Shown here: positions 56,757-64,000 of the stretch, one piece after another
Layout: each line of letters begins with the position of its first letter
How positions within the stretch are numbered: the first letter of the stretch is position 1
Position numbers and translations under genes: made by a program
Origin: Proteus alimentorum
GTDB taxonomy: Bacteria > Pseudomonadota > Gammaproteobacteria > Enterobacterales > Enterobacteriaceae
Length of the DNA: 64,000 bases
Direction of reading: 5' to 3'
Assembly (NCBI RefSeq): GCF_002607735.1
Contig: NZ_NBVR01000018.1
Span: 1-64,000 of the forward strand
Notes under the pieces: generated by a model
Database searches by the model: none
The model's input: the letters and a program-made list of their open reading frames with translations, nothing else
Told to the model about the DNA's origin: nothing

Positions 56757-58721
56757 ATGGCAAAAGAAAAAAAAGGTTTTTTCTCGTGGCTCGGTTTTGG
56801 GCGTAACAAAGAAGAAAATATTGAGCAAGAGAAAGAACAGCAACGCTTAGAAGAAGAGCGTTTAGAACAAGAGCGTTTGGCAAAAGATGCTCAAGAAGAA
56901 GCGGTTCGCCAAGCGCAATTAGAAGCAGAACAAGAACGTTTAGAATCAGAGCGCCAAGAAGCGCAACGTGTTGTGCAAGATAGATTGGCACAAGAAGCTG
57001 AAAAACAACGTTTAGAACAAGAAAAAGCCCTGCGCCACGCAGAGATAGAGGCTGAGCAAGCGCGTTTAGAGGCAGAGCATGCAGAACAAGCACGCTTGGC
57101 TCAAGAAGCGCAAGCCCAACGCCTTGCGCAAGAAGAAGCTCAGCGCCAAGCTGAACTTAAAGCGGAACAAGAACGTTTAGAAGCGCAACGCCAAGAAGCC
57201 GCGCGTCTAGAGCAGGAACGTCTGGCGCAAGAAGCCGAAGCGCAACGCCTTGCACAAGAAGAAGCTCAGCGCCAAGCTGAACTTAAAGCGGAACAAGAAC
57301 GTTTAGAAGCGCAACGCCAAGAAGCCGCGCGTCTAGAGCAGGAACGTTTAGCGCAAGAAGCCGAAGCTCAACGCCTTGCACAAGAAGAAGCTCAGCGCCA
57401 AGCTGAACTTAAAGCGGAACAAGAACGTTTAGAAGCGCAACGCCAAGAAGCCGCGCGTCTAGAGCAGGAACGTTTAGCGCAAGAAGCCGAAGCTCAACGC
57501 CTTGCACAAGAAGAAGCTCAGCGCCAAGCTGAACTTAAAGCGGAACAAGAACGTTTAGAAGCGCAACGCCAAGAAGCCGCGCGTCTAGAACAGGAACGTT
57601 TAGCGCAAGAAGCCGAAGCTCAACGCCAAGAAGCCGCGCGTCTAGAGCAGGAACGTTTAGCGCAAGAAGCTGAAGCACAACGCCTTGCACAAGAAGAGGA
57701 AAATGAACGTCTCGCTATTGCGCAAGCAGAAGCTGAAGATATTGAATCTTTACGTGAAGACGTACTGGCAGATAAAGTTGTTGAACAAGAGAAACCTAAG
57801 AAAGAAGGCTTCTTTAGCCGACTGAAAAAAGGTTTACTGAAAACTCGTCAGAACTTAGGTTCAGGATTCCTTGGTCTATTTCGTGGTAAGAAGATTGATG
57901 ATGAACTTTTTGAAGAGTTAGAAGAGCAACTCTTAATTGCTGATGTGGGCATGGAAACCACCACTAAAATCATCACTAGCCTGACCAAACATGCCAGTCA
58001 TAAAGATCTTAAAGATGCTGAAGCCCTTTACGGTAAATTACGTGAAGAGATGAGCGATATTTTAAGTAAAGTTGATAAACCATTAAATATTGAAGGTAAA
58101 AAACCTTTTGTTATTTTAATGGTTGGCGTGAACGGTGTTGGTAAAACAACCACAATCGGAAAATTAGCGCGACAATACCAAGCGGAAGGTAAATCCGTCA
58201 TGTTAGCTGCGGGTGATACATTCCGAGCGGCGGCTGTTGAACAGTTACAAGTTTGGGGTGAGCGTAATAATATCCCTGTTGTGGCGCAACATACTGGCGC
58301 TGATCCTGCATCTGTTATTTTTGATGCAATTCAATCAGCCCAAGCAAAAGGTGTCGATGTTCTTATTGCTGATACCGCAGGACGATTGCAGAATAAATCC
58401 CATTTAATGGAAGAGCTGAAAAAAATCGTTCGTGTTATGAAGAAATTAGACGAAGAAGCACCACACGAAGTGATGCTGACGTTAGATGCAAGTACCGGAC
58501 AAAATGCAGTTAGTCAAGCTAAACTCTTTAATGAAACAGTTGGGCTAACTGGATTAACATTGACTAAACTCGATGGTACAGCAAAAGGGGGCGTTATCTT
58601 CTCTATTGCTGATCAGTTTAGTATTCCTATCCGTTATATCGGGGTAGGTGAAGGTATTGAAGATCTACGTCCGTTTAAGGCCGACGATTTTATTGAGGCT
58701 CTGTTTGCCCGCGAGGAGTAG
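56757..58721 (+). CDS. ftsY: Signal recognition particle receptor FtsY with expanded repeat domain
   Basis: A 654-residue membrane-associated GTPase (E. coli FtsY 497) that receives SRP-bound ribosomes at the inner membrane. The C-terminal NG domain is complete: GVNGVGKTTTIGKLARQ, DTFRAAAVEQL, DTAGRLQNK, TKLDGTAKGG. The N-terminal acidic A domain (about 20-320) is a long charged alpha-helical stretch made largely of repeats of AQRLAQEEAQRQAELKAEQE and related blocks, rich in Glu, Gln, Ala and Arg. The basic membrane-contact start MAKEKKGFFSWLGFG and the second one (KKEGFFSRLKKGL) before the NG domain are kept. First gene of ftsYEX. Confidence 0.95.
   Translation: MAKEKKGFFSWLGFGRNKEENIEQEKEQQRLEEERLEQERLAKDAQEEAVRQAQLEAEQERLESERQEAQRVVQDRLAQEAEKQRLEQEKALRHAEIEAEQARLEAEHAEQARLAQEAQAQRLAQEEAQRQAELKAEQERLEAQRQEAARLEQERLAQEAEAQRLAQEEAQRQAELKAEQERLEAQRQEAARLEQERLAQEAEAQRLAQEEAQRQAELKAEQERLEAQRQEAARLEQERLAQEAEAQRLAQEEAQRQAELKAEQERLEAQRQEAARLEQERLAQEAEAQRQEAARLEQERLAQEAEAQRLAQEEENERLAIAQAEAEDIESLREDVLADKVVEQEKPKKEGFFSRLKKGLLKTRQNLGSGFLGLFRGKKIDDELFEELEEQLLIADVGMETTTKIITSLTKHASHKDLKDAEALYGKLREEMSDILSKVDKPLNIEGKKPFVILMVGVNGVGKTTTIGKLARQYQAEGKSVMLAAGDTFRAAAVEQLQVWGERNNIPVVAQHTGADPASVIFDAIQSAQAKGVDVLIADTAGRLQNKSHLMEELKKIVRVMKKLDEEAPHEVMLTLDASTGQNAVSQAKLFNETVGLTGLTLTKLDGTAKGGVIFSIADQFSIPIRYIGVGEGIEDLRPFKADDFIEALFAREE
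57116..57690 (+). repeat. 126-bp coding tandem repeats in ftsY
   Basis: The same reference point (CCTTGC in CAACGCCTTGC) recurs at 57122, 57248, 57374 and 57500, exactly 126 bp (42 codons) apart, with few differences; a shortened copy follows to about 57690. The period is six heptads, so the coiled-coil register is preserved whatever the copy number. Confidence 0.92.
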
Positions 58722-58726
58722 TTTTA

Positions 58727-59392
58727 ATGATCCGCTTCGAACACGTCAGCAAGGCTTATTTAGGTGGAAGACAAGCATTACAGGGGGTTGATTTTCATCT
58801 TCGTCCTGGTGAAATGGCTTTTTTAACGGGTCACTCTGGTGCCGGTAAAAGTACATTGCTTAAGTTAATTTGTGGAATAGAACGCCCAAGTGATGGCGCT
58901 ATTTGGTTTGCTGGTCATGATATCAGTAGACTAAAAAATAGTGAGATCCCTTTTCTGCGTCGTCAAATTGGGATGATCTTCCAAGATCACCACTTATTGA
59001 TGGACAGAACGGTTTATGACAATGTTTCTCTTCCTCTAATTATTGCTGGCGCGAGTGAAGAGGATATTCGGCGAAGAGTTTCAGCCGCTTTAGATAAAGT
59101 AGGACTATTGGATAAAGCCAAAAATTATCCTATTCAGCTCTCTGGCGGTGAACAACAGCGTGTCGGTATTGCGCGCGCTGTTGTGAATAAACCGACTGTT
59201 TTACTCGCAGATGAACCAACAGGTAACCTTGATGGCGAGCTTTCAGAAGGTATTATGCGCCTTTTTGAAGAGTTCAACCGTGTTGGCGTAACGGTGTTAA
59301 TGGCAACGCACGATATGTCGCTGATAGAACGCAGAAATTATCGCATTCTTACATTAGGGCAAGGCAGAATGGTGGGAGGACAAAATGGCTAA
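58727..59392 (+). CDS. ftsE: Cell-division ATP-binding protein FtsE
   Basis: A 221-residue ABC ATPase: Walker [11 protein letters not shown]-loop IFQDHHLL, signature LSGGEQQR, Walker [13 protein letters not shown] and the switch His in MATHDMSL. With FtsX it forms the septal ring complex that activates peptidoglycan amidases through EnvC. Begins 5 bp after ftsY and overlaps ftsX by 8 bp. Confidence 0.95.
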   Translation: MIRFEHVSKAYLGGRQALQGVDFHLRPGEMAFLTGHSGAGKSTLLKLICGIERPSDGAIWFAGHDISRLKNSEIPFLRRQIGMIFQDHHLLMDRTVYDNVSLPLIIAGASEEDIRRRVSAALDKVGLLDKAKNYPIQLSGGEQQRVGIARAVVNKPTVLLADEPTGNLDGELSEGIMRLFEEFNRVGVTVLMATHDMSLIERRNYRILTLGQGRMVGGQNG

Positions 59393-60362
59393 AGCAAAAA
59401 GTTCCCGTAAATCAATGCCAACGCCAGGTGCAAAAACCAAGGCGCTAAAAGGGGGAAGACGCGAACAGTGGCGCTATGCATGGCGTAACACAATGGCAGA
59501 TTTTTTACGCCAACCGCTCTCTTCTTTTTTAACGGTAATGGTTGTTGCTATCTCTCTCACCTTACCTAGCATCTTTTATATAGTGTGGAAGAATGTCTCC
59601 ACTGCGGCTGAACAATGGTATCCAACACCACAATTAACGGTTTATCTTGATAAATCTCTTGATGATTCATTAGCTGAAGCTACCATCAAGAAAATAGAAG
59701 CCTTAGAAAAAGTTGAGGGTGTTAACTATCTTTCACGACAAGATTCGCTAGTGGAATTTCGTTCTTGGGCTGGTTTTAGTAGTGCGTTAGACATGTTAGA
59801 AGAGAATCCATTGCCTGCGGTTGCGATAGTGACACCTGTTATGGAGCCTAGCGATCAACAATTAATGGTAAATTTACGTGATACAGTAGCGAAAATACCC
59901 GGTGTTGATGAAGTAAGAATGGATGATAGTTGGTTTACTCGGCTTTCAACGTTAACTTCATTAGTCGGGCAAATCGCTTTAGTGATTGGTACATTGATGG
60001 TTGTTGCCCTATTACTGGTGATTGGTAACAGTGTGCGCCTCAATATTTTCAGTCGCCGTGACACCATCAATGTAATGAAGCTAATTGGTGCAACTGATGG
60101 CTTTATTATGCGTCCTTTCCTTAATTGGGGACTGATCCTTGGCTTTATTGGTGCCATATTTGCCCTGATTTTTTCAGCCTTACTGGTGTGGAAACTCTCT
60201 GATGTGGTGACTCAAGCCGCGACCGTGTTTGGAACTTCATTTTCCATTTCAGGACTAGGTTTTGATGAATCTATCATTCTTATTCTCGTTGCTATGACAA
60301 TTGGCTGGCTTGCTGCATGGTTGACGACAATGCAGCATTTGCGTCAATTCACGCCAGAATAA
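59385..60362 (+). CDS. ftsX: Cell-division membrane protein FtsX
   Basis: A 325-residue type VII ABC-family membrane protein with four helices: a first one at about 45-70, a large periplasmic domain (about 75-200) that recruits EnvC, and three C-terminal helices. The N-terminal cytoplasmic tail is basic. A little shorter than E. coli FtsX (352), mainly at the N-terminus. Overlaps ftsE by eight bases, so coupled translation is likely. Confidence 0.94.
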   Translation: MAKAKSSRKSMPTPGAKTKALKGGRREQWRYAWRNTMADFLRQPLSSFLTVMVVAISLTLPSIFYIVWKNVSTAAEQWYPTPQLTVYLDKSLDDSLAEATIKKIEALEKVEGVNYLSRQDSLVEFRSWAGFSSALDMLEENPLPAVAIVTPVMEPSDQQLMVNLRDTVAKIPGVDEVRMDDSWFTRLSTLTSLVGQIALVIGTLMVVALLLVIGNSVRLNIFSRRDTINVMKLIGATDGFIMRPFLNWGLILGFIGAIFALIFSALLVWKLSDVVTQAATVFGTSFSISGLGFDESIILILVAMTIGWLAAWLTTMQHLRQFTPE

Positions 60363-60561
60363 TCTATAAGCATTTTTATCCTCTAAATAATGAGAAGATA
60401 TTTTTTATCAGGTTGGGTTACGTTAATATCGTCACCCAGCCATTTTATCGACGCCCCGTCTCTGGCATAATAATACACACGCTCTTTTCTACGATAAGGT
60501 AACAGTCATATTTGCTATCTGTGATAGAAAAGTACAAAGATATGTAAACATAGATGCGAGA

Positions 60562-60589
60562 TGAACCTTTAGTCTTTATGCTGGTCAAA
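60562..60589 (+). promoter_or_regulatory. Candidate sigma-E promoter of rpoH
   Basis: TGAACCT, 15 bases, then GTCAAA. This has the same spacing as the sigma-E promoter (P3) of E. coli rpoH (GGAACTT, 15 bases, GTCTGA) and lies about 130 bp before the start codon. The remainder of the 60363-60719 gap is AT-rich noncoding DNA expected to hold other rpoH promoters. Confidence 0.45.
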
Positions 60590-60719
60590 TAGTCGTTATG
60601 ATAAAAACACATCGTAAAAAACCTTAACTGGCTTCTTATTTAAGCTATATTTAGAAGGCTCATCTAATTTCCCTTATCGCAATAATTTTATTATTTATTT
60701 GATTTTCATGAGGATTTGA

Positions 60720-61574
60720 ATGACAAAAGAAATGCAATCCTTAGCATTGGTTCCGCAAGGCAGCATCGAAGCGTATATACGTGCAGCCAATTCCTATCCG
60801 ATGTTAACCGCAGAGGAAGAAAAGGAACTCGCTGAACGGCTGCATTACGATGGTGACTTGGATGCAGCAAGAACGCTTATCCTTTCACATCTGCGCTTCG
60901 TTATTCATGTTGCTCGCAGCTATTCAGGTTATGGCTTACCACAAGCGGATCTTATCCAAGAGGGTAATATCGGTTTGATGAAAGCGGTTCGTCGTTTTAA
61001 CCCAGAAGTGGGTGTTCGACTCGTCTCTTTTGCGGTGCATTGGATCAAAGCTGAAATTCACGAATATGTGCTACGCAACTGGCGTATCGTGAAAGTCGCA
61101 ACGACAAAATCACAACGTAAATTATTTTTTAATCTGCGAAAAAATAAAAAGCGTTTAGGCTGGTTTAATCAAGATGAAGTGGAACTTGTTGCAAGAGAAT
61201 TAGGCGTGTCAGAAAGTGATGTCCGAGAAATGGAATCACGAATGTCAGCACAAGATATGGCATTTGATATGACCGCTGATGATAGTGATGACTCACATCC
61301 TATTGCACCAGTACTCTTCTTAGAAGATAAGTCTTCTGACTTTGCTGATGGTATTGAAGAAGATAACTGGGATAATCATGCAACGGATAAACTGACGTCA
61401 GCAATTGAAACTCTTGATGAACGTAGCCAAGATATTATTCGTGCTCGTTGGTTAGATGATGATAATAAATCGACATTGCAAGACTTGGCGACAAAATACG
61501 GTGTTTCTGCGGAGCGTGTTCGTCAATTAGAAAAAAATGCGATGAAGAAATTGCGTTTAGCGATTGAAGATTAA
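60720..61574 (+). CDS. rpoH: Heat-shock sigma factor RpoH (sigma-32)
   Basis: A 284-residue sigma factor, the same length as E. coli RpoH. Region 2 ([39 protein letters not shown]; shown here only as HLRFV...RRFNP), the RpoH box QRKLFFNLR and region 4.2 ([19 protein letters not shown]) are clear. It directs chaperone and protease genes after heat or protein-folding stress. The mRNA start region (TGAGGATTTGAATGAC) is conserved with E. coli, where secondary structure acts as a thermosensor. Own transcription unit after ftsX; terminator follows. Confidence 0.96.
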   Translation: MTKEMQSLALVPQGSIEAYIRAANSYPMLTAEEEKELAERLHYDGDLDAARTLILSHLRFVIHVARSYSGYGLPQADLIQEGNIGLMKAVRRFNPEVGVRLVSFAVHWIKAEIHEYVLRNWRIVKVATTKSQRKLFFNLRKNKKRLGWFNQDEVELVARELGVSESDVREMESRMSAQDMAFDMTADDSDDSHPIAPVLFLEDKSSDFADGIEEDNWDNHATDKLTSAIETLDERSQDIIRARWLDDDNKSTLQDLATKYGVSAERVRQLEKNAMKKLRLAIED

Positions 61575-61622
61575 TCACATTTCAAACCAAGCACACGCCC
61601 TCATAAAGTAGAGTATGTTATA

Positions 61623-61651
61623 AAAGCGATATGAAAATATCGCTTTTTTTG
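61623..61651 (+). terminator. Terminator of rpoH
   Basis: AAAGCGATAT-GAAA-ATATCGCTTTTTTT hairpin. It contains an ATG (61631) in frame with the glycerate kinase gene, which is therefore not that gene's start. Confidence 0.82.
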
Positions 61652-61669
61652 TTGCATGGAGAAAAGAAC

Positions 61670-62812
61670 GTGAAAATAGTTATCGCCCCTGATTCATTTA
61701 AAGAAAGTTTAAGTGCGAAAGACGTTGCGATAGCAATAAAACAGGGTTTTTCACGTTATTTACCCAATGCGCAATATTGTTGTATTCCCATGGCGGATGG
61801 CGGTGAAGGTACGGTGACATCGCTGTTGGATGCAACGCAAGGCCGTTTTATCTCTACTCAAGTGTGCTCGCCTTTAGGTAAACAAGTGACTGCAACTTGG
61901 GGACTTTTAGGTGATAACACCACGGCTGTGATTGAAATGGCACAAGCATCTGGTCTTCATCTTATCCCTTCATCTCAACGCGATCCCAATTTAACGACCA
62001 GTTATGGTACGGGTGAATTAATTAATGCCGCACTTGAGATGGGTGTTAAAAAAATTATTTTAGGGCTAGGGGGAAGTGCGACAAATGACGCTGGTGCAGG
62101 GATGATGCAAGCACTCGGTCTTGGTCTTAACGATAAGTTTGGTACATCTTTGCCTTTTGGTGGACGCTCATTAGCCCAACTTCATTCTATTGATATCACC
62201 AAACTTAATCCCAAACTAAAACAGATAGAAATTCAGATTGCTTGCGATGTCACTAATCCATTGTGTGGAGAAAATGGGGCATCCGCTATTTTTGGTCCTC
62301 AAAAAGGGGCAACCCAAGAAGATATTGCGCAACTTGATAACACATTACACCATTTCGGTACTTATCTTGAGAAAATGACTCAACGCAGTCTTATCAATAT
62401 TGCAGGAAGTGGTGCAGCCGGCGGGGTGGCTCTGCCTTTGCTTGCATTTACGCAAGCAACACTTTCGCCGGGTGTCGAATTAGTTGCTAATGCTGTTGGA
62501 TTAGAAAAACAGTTAATTGATGCAGATTTGGTGATCACTGGCGAAGGGCGAATGGATAGCCAGTCGGCGCAAGGTAAAACACCGACAGGCGTTGCTAAGT
62601 TGGCAAAAAAATATCACCTTCCTGTGATTGCGTTGGTCGGTGGTTATTTACCTGACTATGATGTGGTTCATCAGCAGGGTATTGATGCCGTTTTCTCTAT
62701 TGTACCAGGTGTTTCTACACTGGCCGATGCACTTAATAACGCGCAAAAGAATCTGAATGAAACCGCTTATAATGTGGCTCGGCTTTATTATTCGTCATAT
62801 TTCAAGCCGTAG
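61670..62812 (+). CDS. garK: Glycerate 2-kinase (GarK/GlxK family)
   Basis: A 380-residue kinase that phosphorylates D-glycerate to 2-phosphoglycerate. Family motifs: KIVIAPDSFKESLSA start, MADGGEGTV, GLGGSATNDAGAGM and GEGRMDSQSAQGKTP. GTG 61670 is the start, with GGAGAAAAGA upstream. Length equals that of the E. coli protein (381). The last residues (SSYFKP) and the stop codon lie within the first bases of an ERIC-like repeat arm. Single gene; GarK versus GlxK cannot be decided from sequence alone. Confidence 0.88.
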   Translation: MKIVIAPDSFKESLSAKDVAIAIKQGFSRYLPNAQYCCIPMADGGEGTVTSLLDATQGRFISTQVCSPLGKQVTATWGLLGDNTTAVIEMAQASGLHLIPSSQRDPNLTTSYGTGELINAALEMGVKKIILGLGGSATNDAGAGMMQALGLGLNDKFGTSLPFGGRSLAQLHSIDITKLNPKLKQIEIQIACDVTNPLCGENGASAIFGPQKGATQEDIAQLDNTLHHFGTYLEKMTQRSLINIAGSGAAGGVALPLLAFTQATLSPGVELVANAVGLEKQLIDADLVITGEGRMDSQSAQGKTPTGVAKLAKKYHLPVIALVGGYLPDYDVVHQQGIDAVFSIVPGVSTLADALNNAQKNLNETAYNVARLYYSSYFKP

Positions 62813-62990
62813 CGTTTACTCGTTATACTTCAAGTTGTAGCGTTGTTGACTGCGTTCATTCGCACTAGTCACATACTGATGTATGCTTCTAGCGGCTCAT
62901 TCACTTGTCGCCTAGCTACACCTTGAATTATTTAGAGTAAGAATCTTGTTATATTTCAAGTTGCAGAATTATTTAGAGTGAATTATTTAA
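62790..62990. repeat. Second ERIC-like palindromic element
   Basis: Starts with a partial arm CGTCATATTTCAAG (62797-62810) inside the garK end, then a full arm CGTTATACTTCAAGTTG (62822), the core CATACTGATGTATGCTTCTAG and the right arm CTACACCTTGAATTATTTAG, then a second partial right arm to about 62983. It is the same family as the element at 40.2-40.6 kb but with fewer arm copies. It fills the gap between the 3' ends of two convergent genes. Confidence 0.85.
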
Positions 62991-63386
62991 AACATAGAGA
63001 TCCGATTGTGGTGATGGATTAAATTGATGGTGTGCTAAAAAAGCATGTGCAATGTCATACCCATTTTCTTCAGTGGATAAGCTGATTGCCTGCCAATGGG
63101 AAATATCAGGATATGCTGATAAGCATTGTGTGAGTAAATAATGTCCAACACCGCGACGACGTGTTACTTCTCTTACCATAAAATCGGTGATAATGGCTTT
63201 TTCATCCGATAATTTAACCCAGCAAGCGGCTAACAATCGCTCATTAAATCTTGCCACAAAGAGTACATTCTCGTTGTTGATCTCGTTTTTTAGGGCTGAT
63301 TGATAACGTATATCTTGCCAAATTTTGCCTAAATCAATACGGTCTTGTTCAGAGAGTTGTGTCAGTTTTTCAATGGTCAGTTTCAT
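62973..63386 (-). CDS. panM: PanD regulatory factor PanM (GNAT acetyltransferase fold)
   Basis: A 137-residue GNAT-fold protein that promotes maturation of aspartate decarboxylase PanD and senses acetyl-CoA. MKLTIEKL..SEQDRIDLGKIW, RFNERLLAA and the acetyl-CoA loop REVTRRRGVGHYLL match E. coli PanM (YhhK), which also lies near rpoH. ATG 63386 has AGGA upstream; longer frames overlap the MFS gene. Its stop codon is at the border of the ERIC-like element. Confidence 0.9.
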   Translation of the reverse strand: MKLTIEKLTQLSEQDRIDLGKIWQDIRYQSALKNEINNENVLFVARFNERLLAACWVKLSDEKAIITDFMVREVTRRRGVGHYLLTQCLSAYPDISHWQAISLSTEENGYDIAHAFLAHHQFNPSPQSDLYVLNNSL

Positions 63387-63397
63387 TAAATATCCTG

Positions 63398-64000
63398 TTA
63401 GTTCGCAGTGTGTCTTTTTTCTTTTAATGATGGCATTAAGATTTTGAGTGTGAAACACAATGCCAAACTCGTGAAGAACGCACAAGAGTAAAAGACATAC
63501 TCATAGCTATTGCCTGTGACAAAATAGGTTGCCACCATCGGGCCTGCAGCCATTCCACAATAACGAATAAAATTATAAATCCCCATTGCAGTTGCTCTCA
63601 TAGCACTAAAATGACTCACTAATAATGAGGTATGTGTAGGCATTGTTAATCCTAAAGAAAGCCCGTATAACACGGTTAAACCAAGCATTACAGGTAATGA
63701 AATTTGCCAAAAGAGTGCAAATAACATCAACATAATCAGATTGATACAAGAGGTAATAATCACACCATATTCCGCATTAAAGAGATGGCAAATTCTACGG
63801 TAAAGATAGCTACCTAAGATAAGCGCAATCGACATAGGTATATATAACCCACCTATTTCAGTGCTGTTAAGCTGATAGAGATTAAAGGCAATTAAGGGTA
63901 AGAAAACCAGTAGACAAAAATAGTTATAAAACACCATAAAACTCATAACAAATACAGATTTACCCGCAGGTGCCATAAGCACTTGTTGTATTGCAGATAG
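63398..64000 (-). CDS. Major-facilitator transporter, N-terminus beyond the window
   Basis: The C-terminal 200 or so residues of an MFS transporter with at least six membrane segments; the frame remains open to base 64000, so the gene begins outside the window. Segments such as GLTVLYGLSLGLTMPTHTSLL and ATAMGIYNFIRYCGMAAGP resemble motif C-type drug exporters. The stop codon is 12 bp before panM. The substrate cannot be determined from this fragment. Confidence 0.8.
   Translation of the reverse strand, partial: LSAIQQVLMAPAGKSVFVMSFMVFYNYFCLLVFLPLIAFNLYQLNSTEIGGLYIPMSIALILGSYLYRRICHLFNAEYGVIITSCINLIMLMLFALFWQISLPVMLGLTVLYGLSLGLTMPTHTSLLVSHFSAMRATAMGIYNFIRYCGMAAGPMVATYFVTGNSYEYVFYSCAFFTSLALCFTLKILMPSLKEKRHTAN

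Noticed and set aside
56677-57093. Leucine-rich 138-residue open frame on the minus strand
   Set aside because: It is the antisense of the Gln/Glu-rich ftsY repeat; composition is explained by the repeat and no ribosome site is seen.
61631-61669. Upstream ATG for glycerate kinase
   Set aside because: This ATG is inside the rpoH terminator hairpin; GTG 61670 has a proper ribosome site and the family N-terminus.

Overview
The window looks like chromosome of a Proteus-type member of the Morganellaceae (enterobacterial order), most likely close to Proteus mirabilis. The basis is AT-rich sequence, enterobacterial proteins that align end to end with their E. coli counterparts from memory, and E. 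coli-like gene order in several blocks: sugE..frdDCBA/epmA, narLX-narK-narGHJI, glpTQ/glpABC and yhhQ-tusA-zntA-yhhN-yhhM-yhhL-rsmD/ftsYEX-rpoH..panM. The genus is an inference; no rRNA or tRNA gene was seen.

Layout. 0.1-6.7 kb: a GntR/FCD regulator diverging from a sigma-54-type operon (NRAMP-like carrier, PxpA, fused PxpB-PxpC, fused biotin carboxylase-BCCP) for 5-oxoproline or a related lactam/amide. 6.8-9.5 kb: TauE-like exporter, a small unknown protein, a PACE drug exporter and a divergent LysR regulator. 9.5-20.5 kb: complete respiratory nitrate reductase block with its NarX/NarL two-component system. 20.8-24.5 kb: isochorismatase-like hydrolase, an exported FMN 2-hydroxy-acid oxidase, and EptB (lipopolysaccharide modification). 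25.0-31.6 kb: formate locus with selenocysteine FdhF, a short FhlA-like activator, HydN, HypA and HypC; fdhF and hydN both have sigma-54 promoters and shared TGWCG repeats upstream. 31.7-32.2 kb: guanidine-II riboswitch and guanidinium exporter. 32.2-35.5 kb: fumarate reductase, divergent from epmA (36.5 kb).

37.5-40.1 kb: a four-gene membrane cluster with two LemA proteins around a GIDE-like protein. 40.2-40.6 kb: an ERIC-like palindrome whose two arms have expanded into separate tandem arrays. 40.6-47.8 kb: glpQ-glpT diverging from glpABC around a perfect CRP site. 47.9-50.2 kb: a DhaM-like PTS protein that has lost all its phospho-histidines, next to glycerol dehydrogenase. 50.6-62.8 kb: queuosine-precursor transporter, TusA, ZntA with a MerR-type promoter, YhhN/YhhM/YhhL, RsmD, FtsY with long 126-bp coding repeats, FtsE, FtsX, RpoH, glycerate kinase. 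62.8-64.0 kb: second ERIC-like element, PanM, and an MFS transporter cut by the window end.

Taken together this is mostly core anaerobic energy metabolism (nitrate, fumarate, formate and glycerol-3-phosphate respiration/fermentation) plus housekeeping genes. No prophage, integron, IS element or CRISPR array was recognised. The most unusual items are the pxp operon with its urea-carboxylase-like parts and sigma-54/NtrC-type control, the histidine-less DhaM, the ERIC arm arrays, and the FtsY repeat array.
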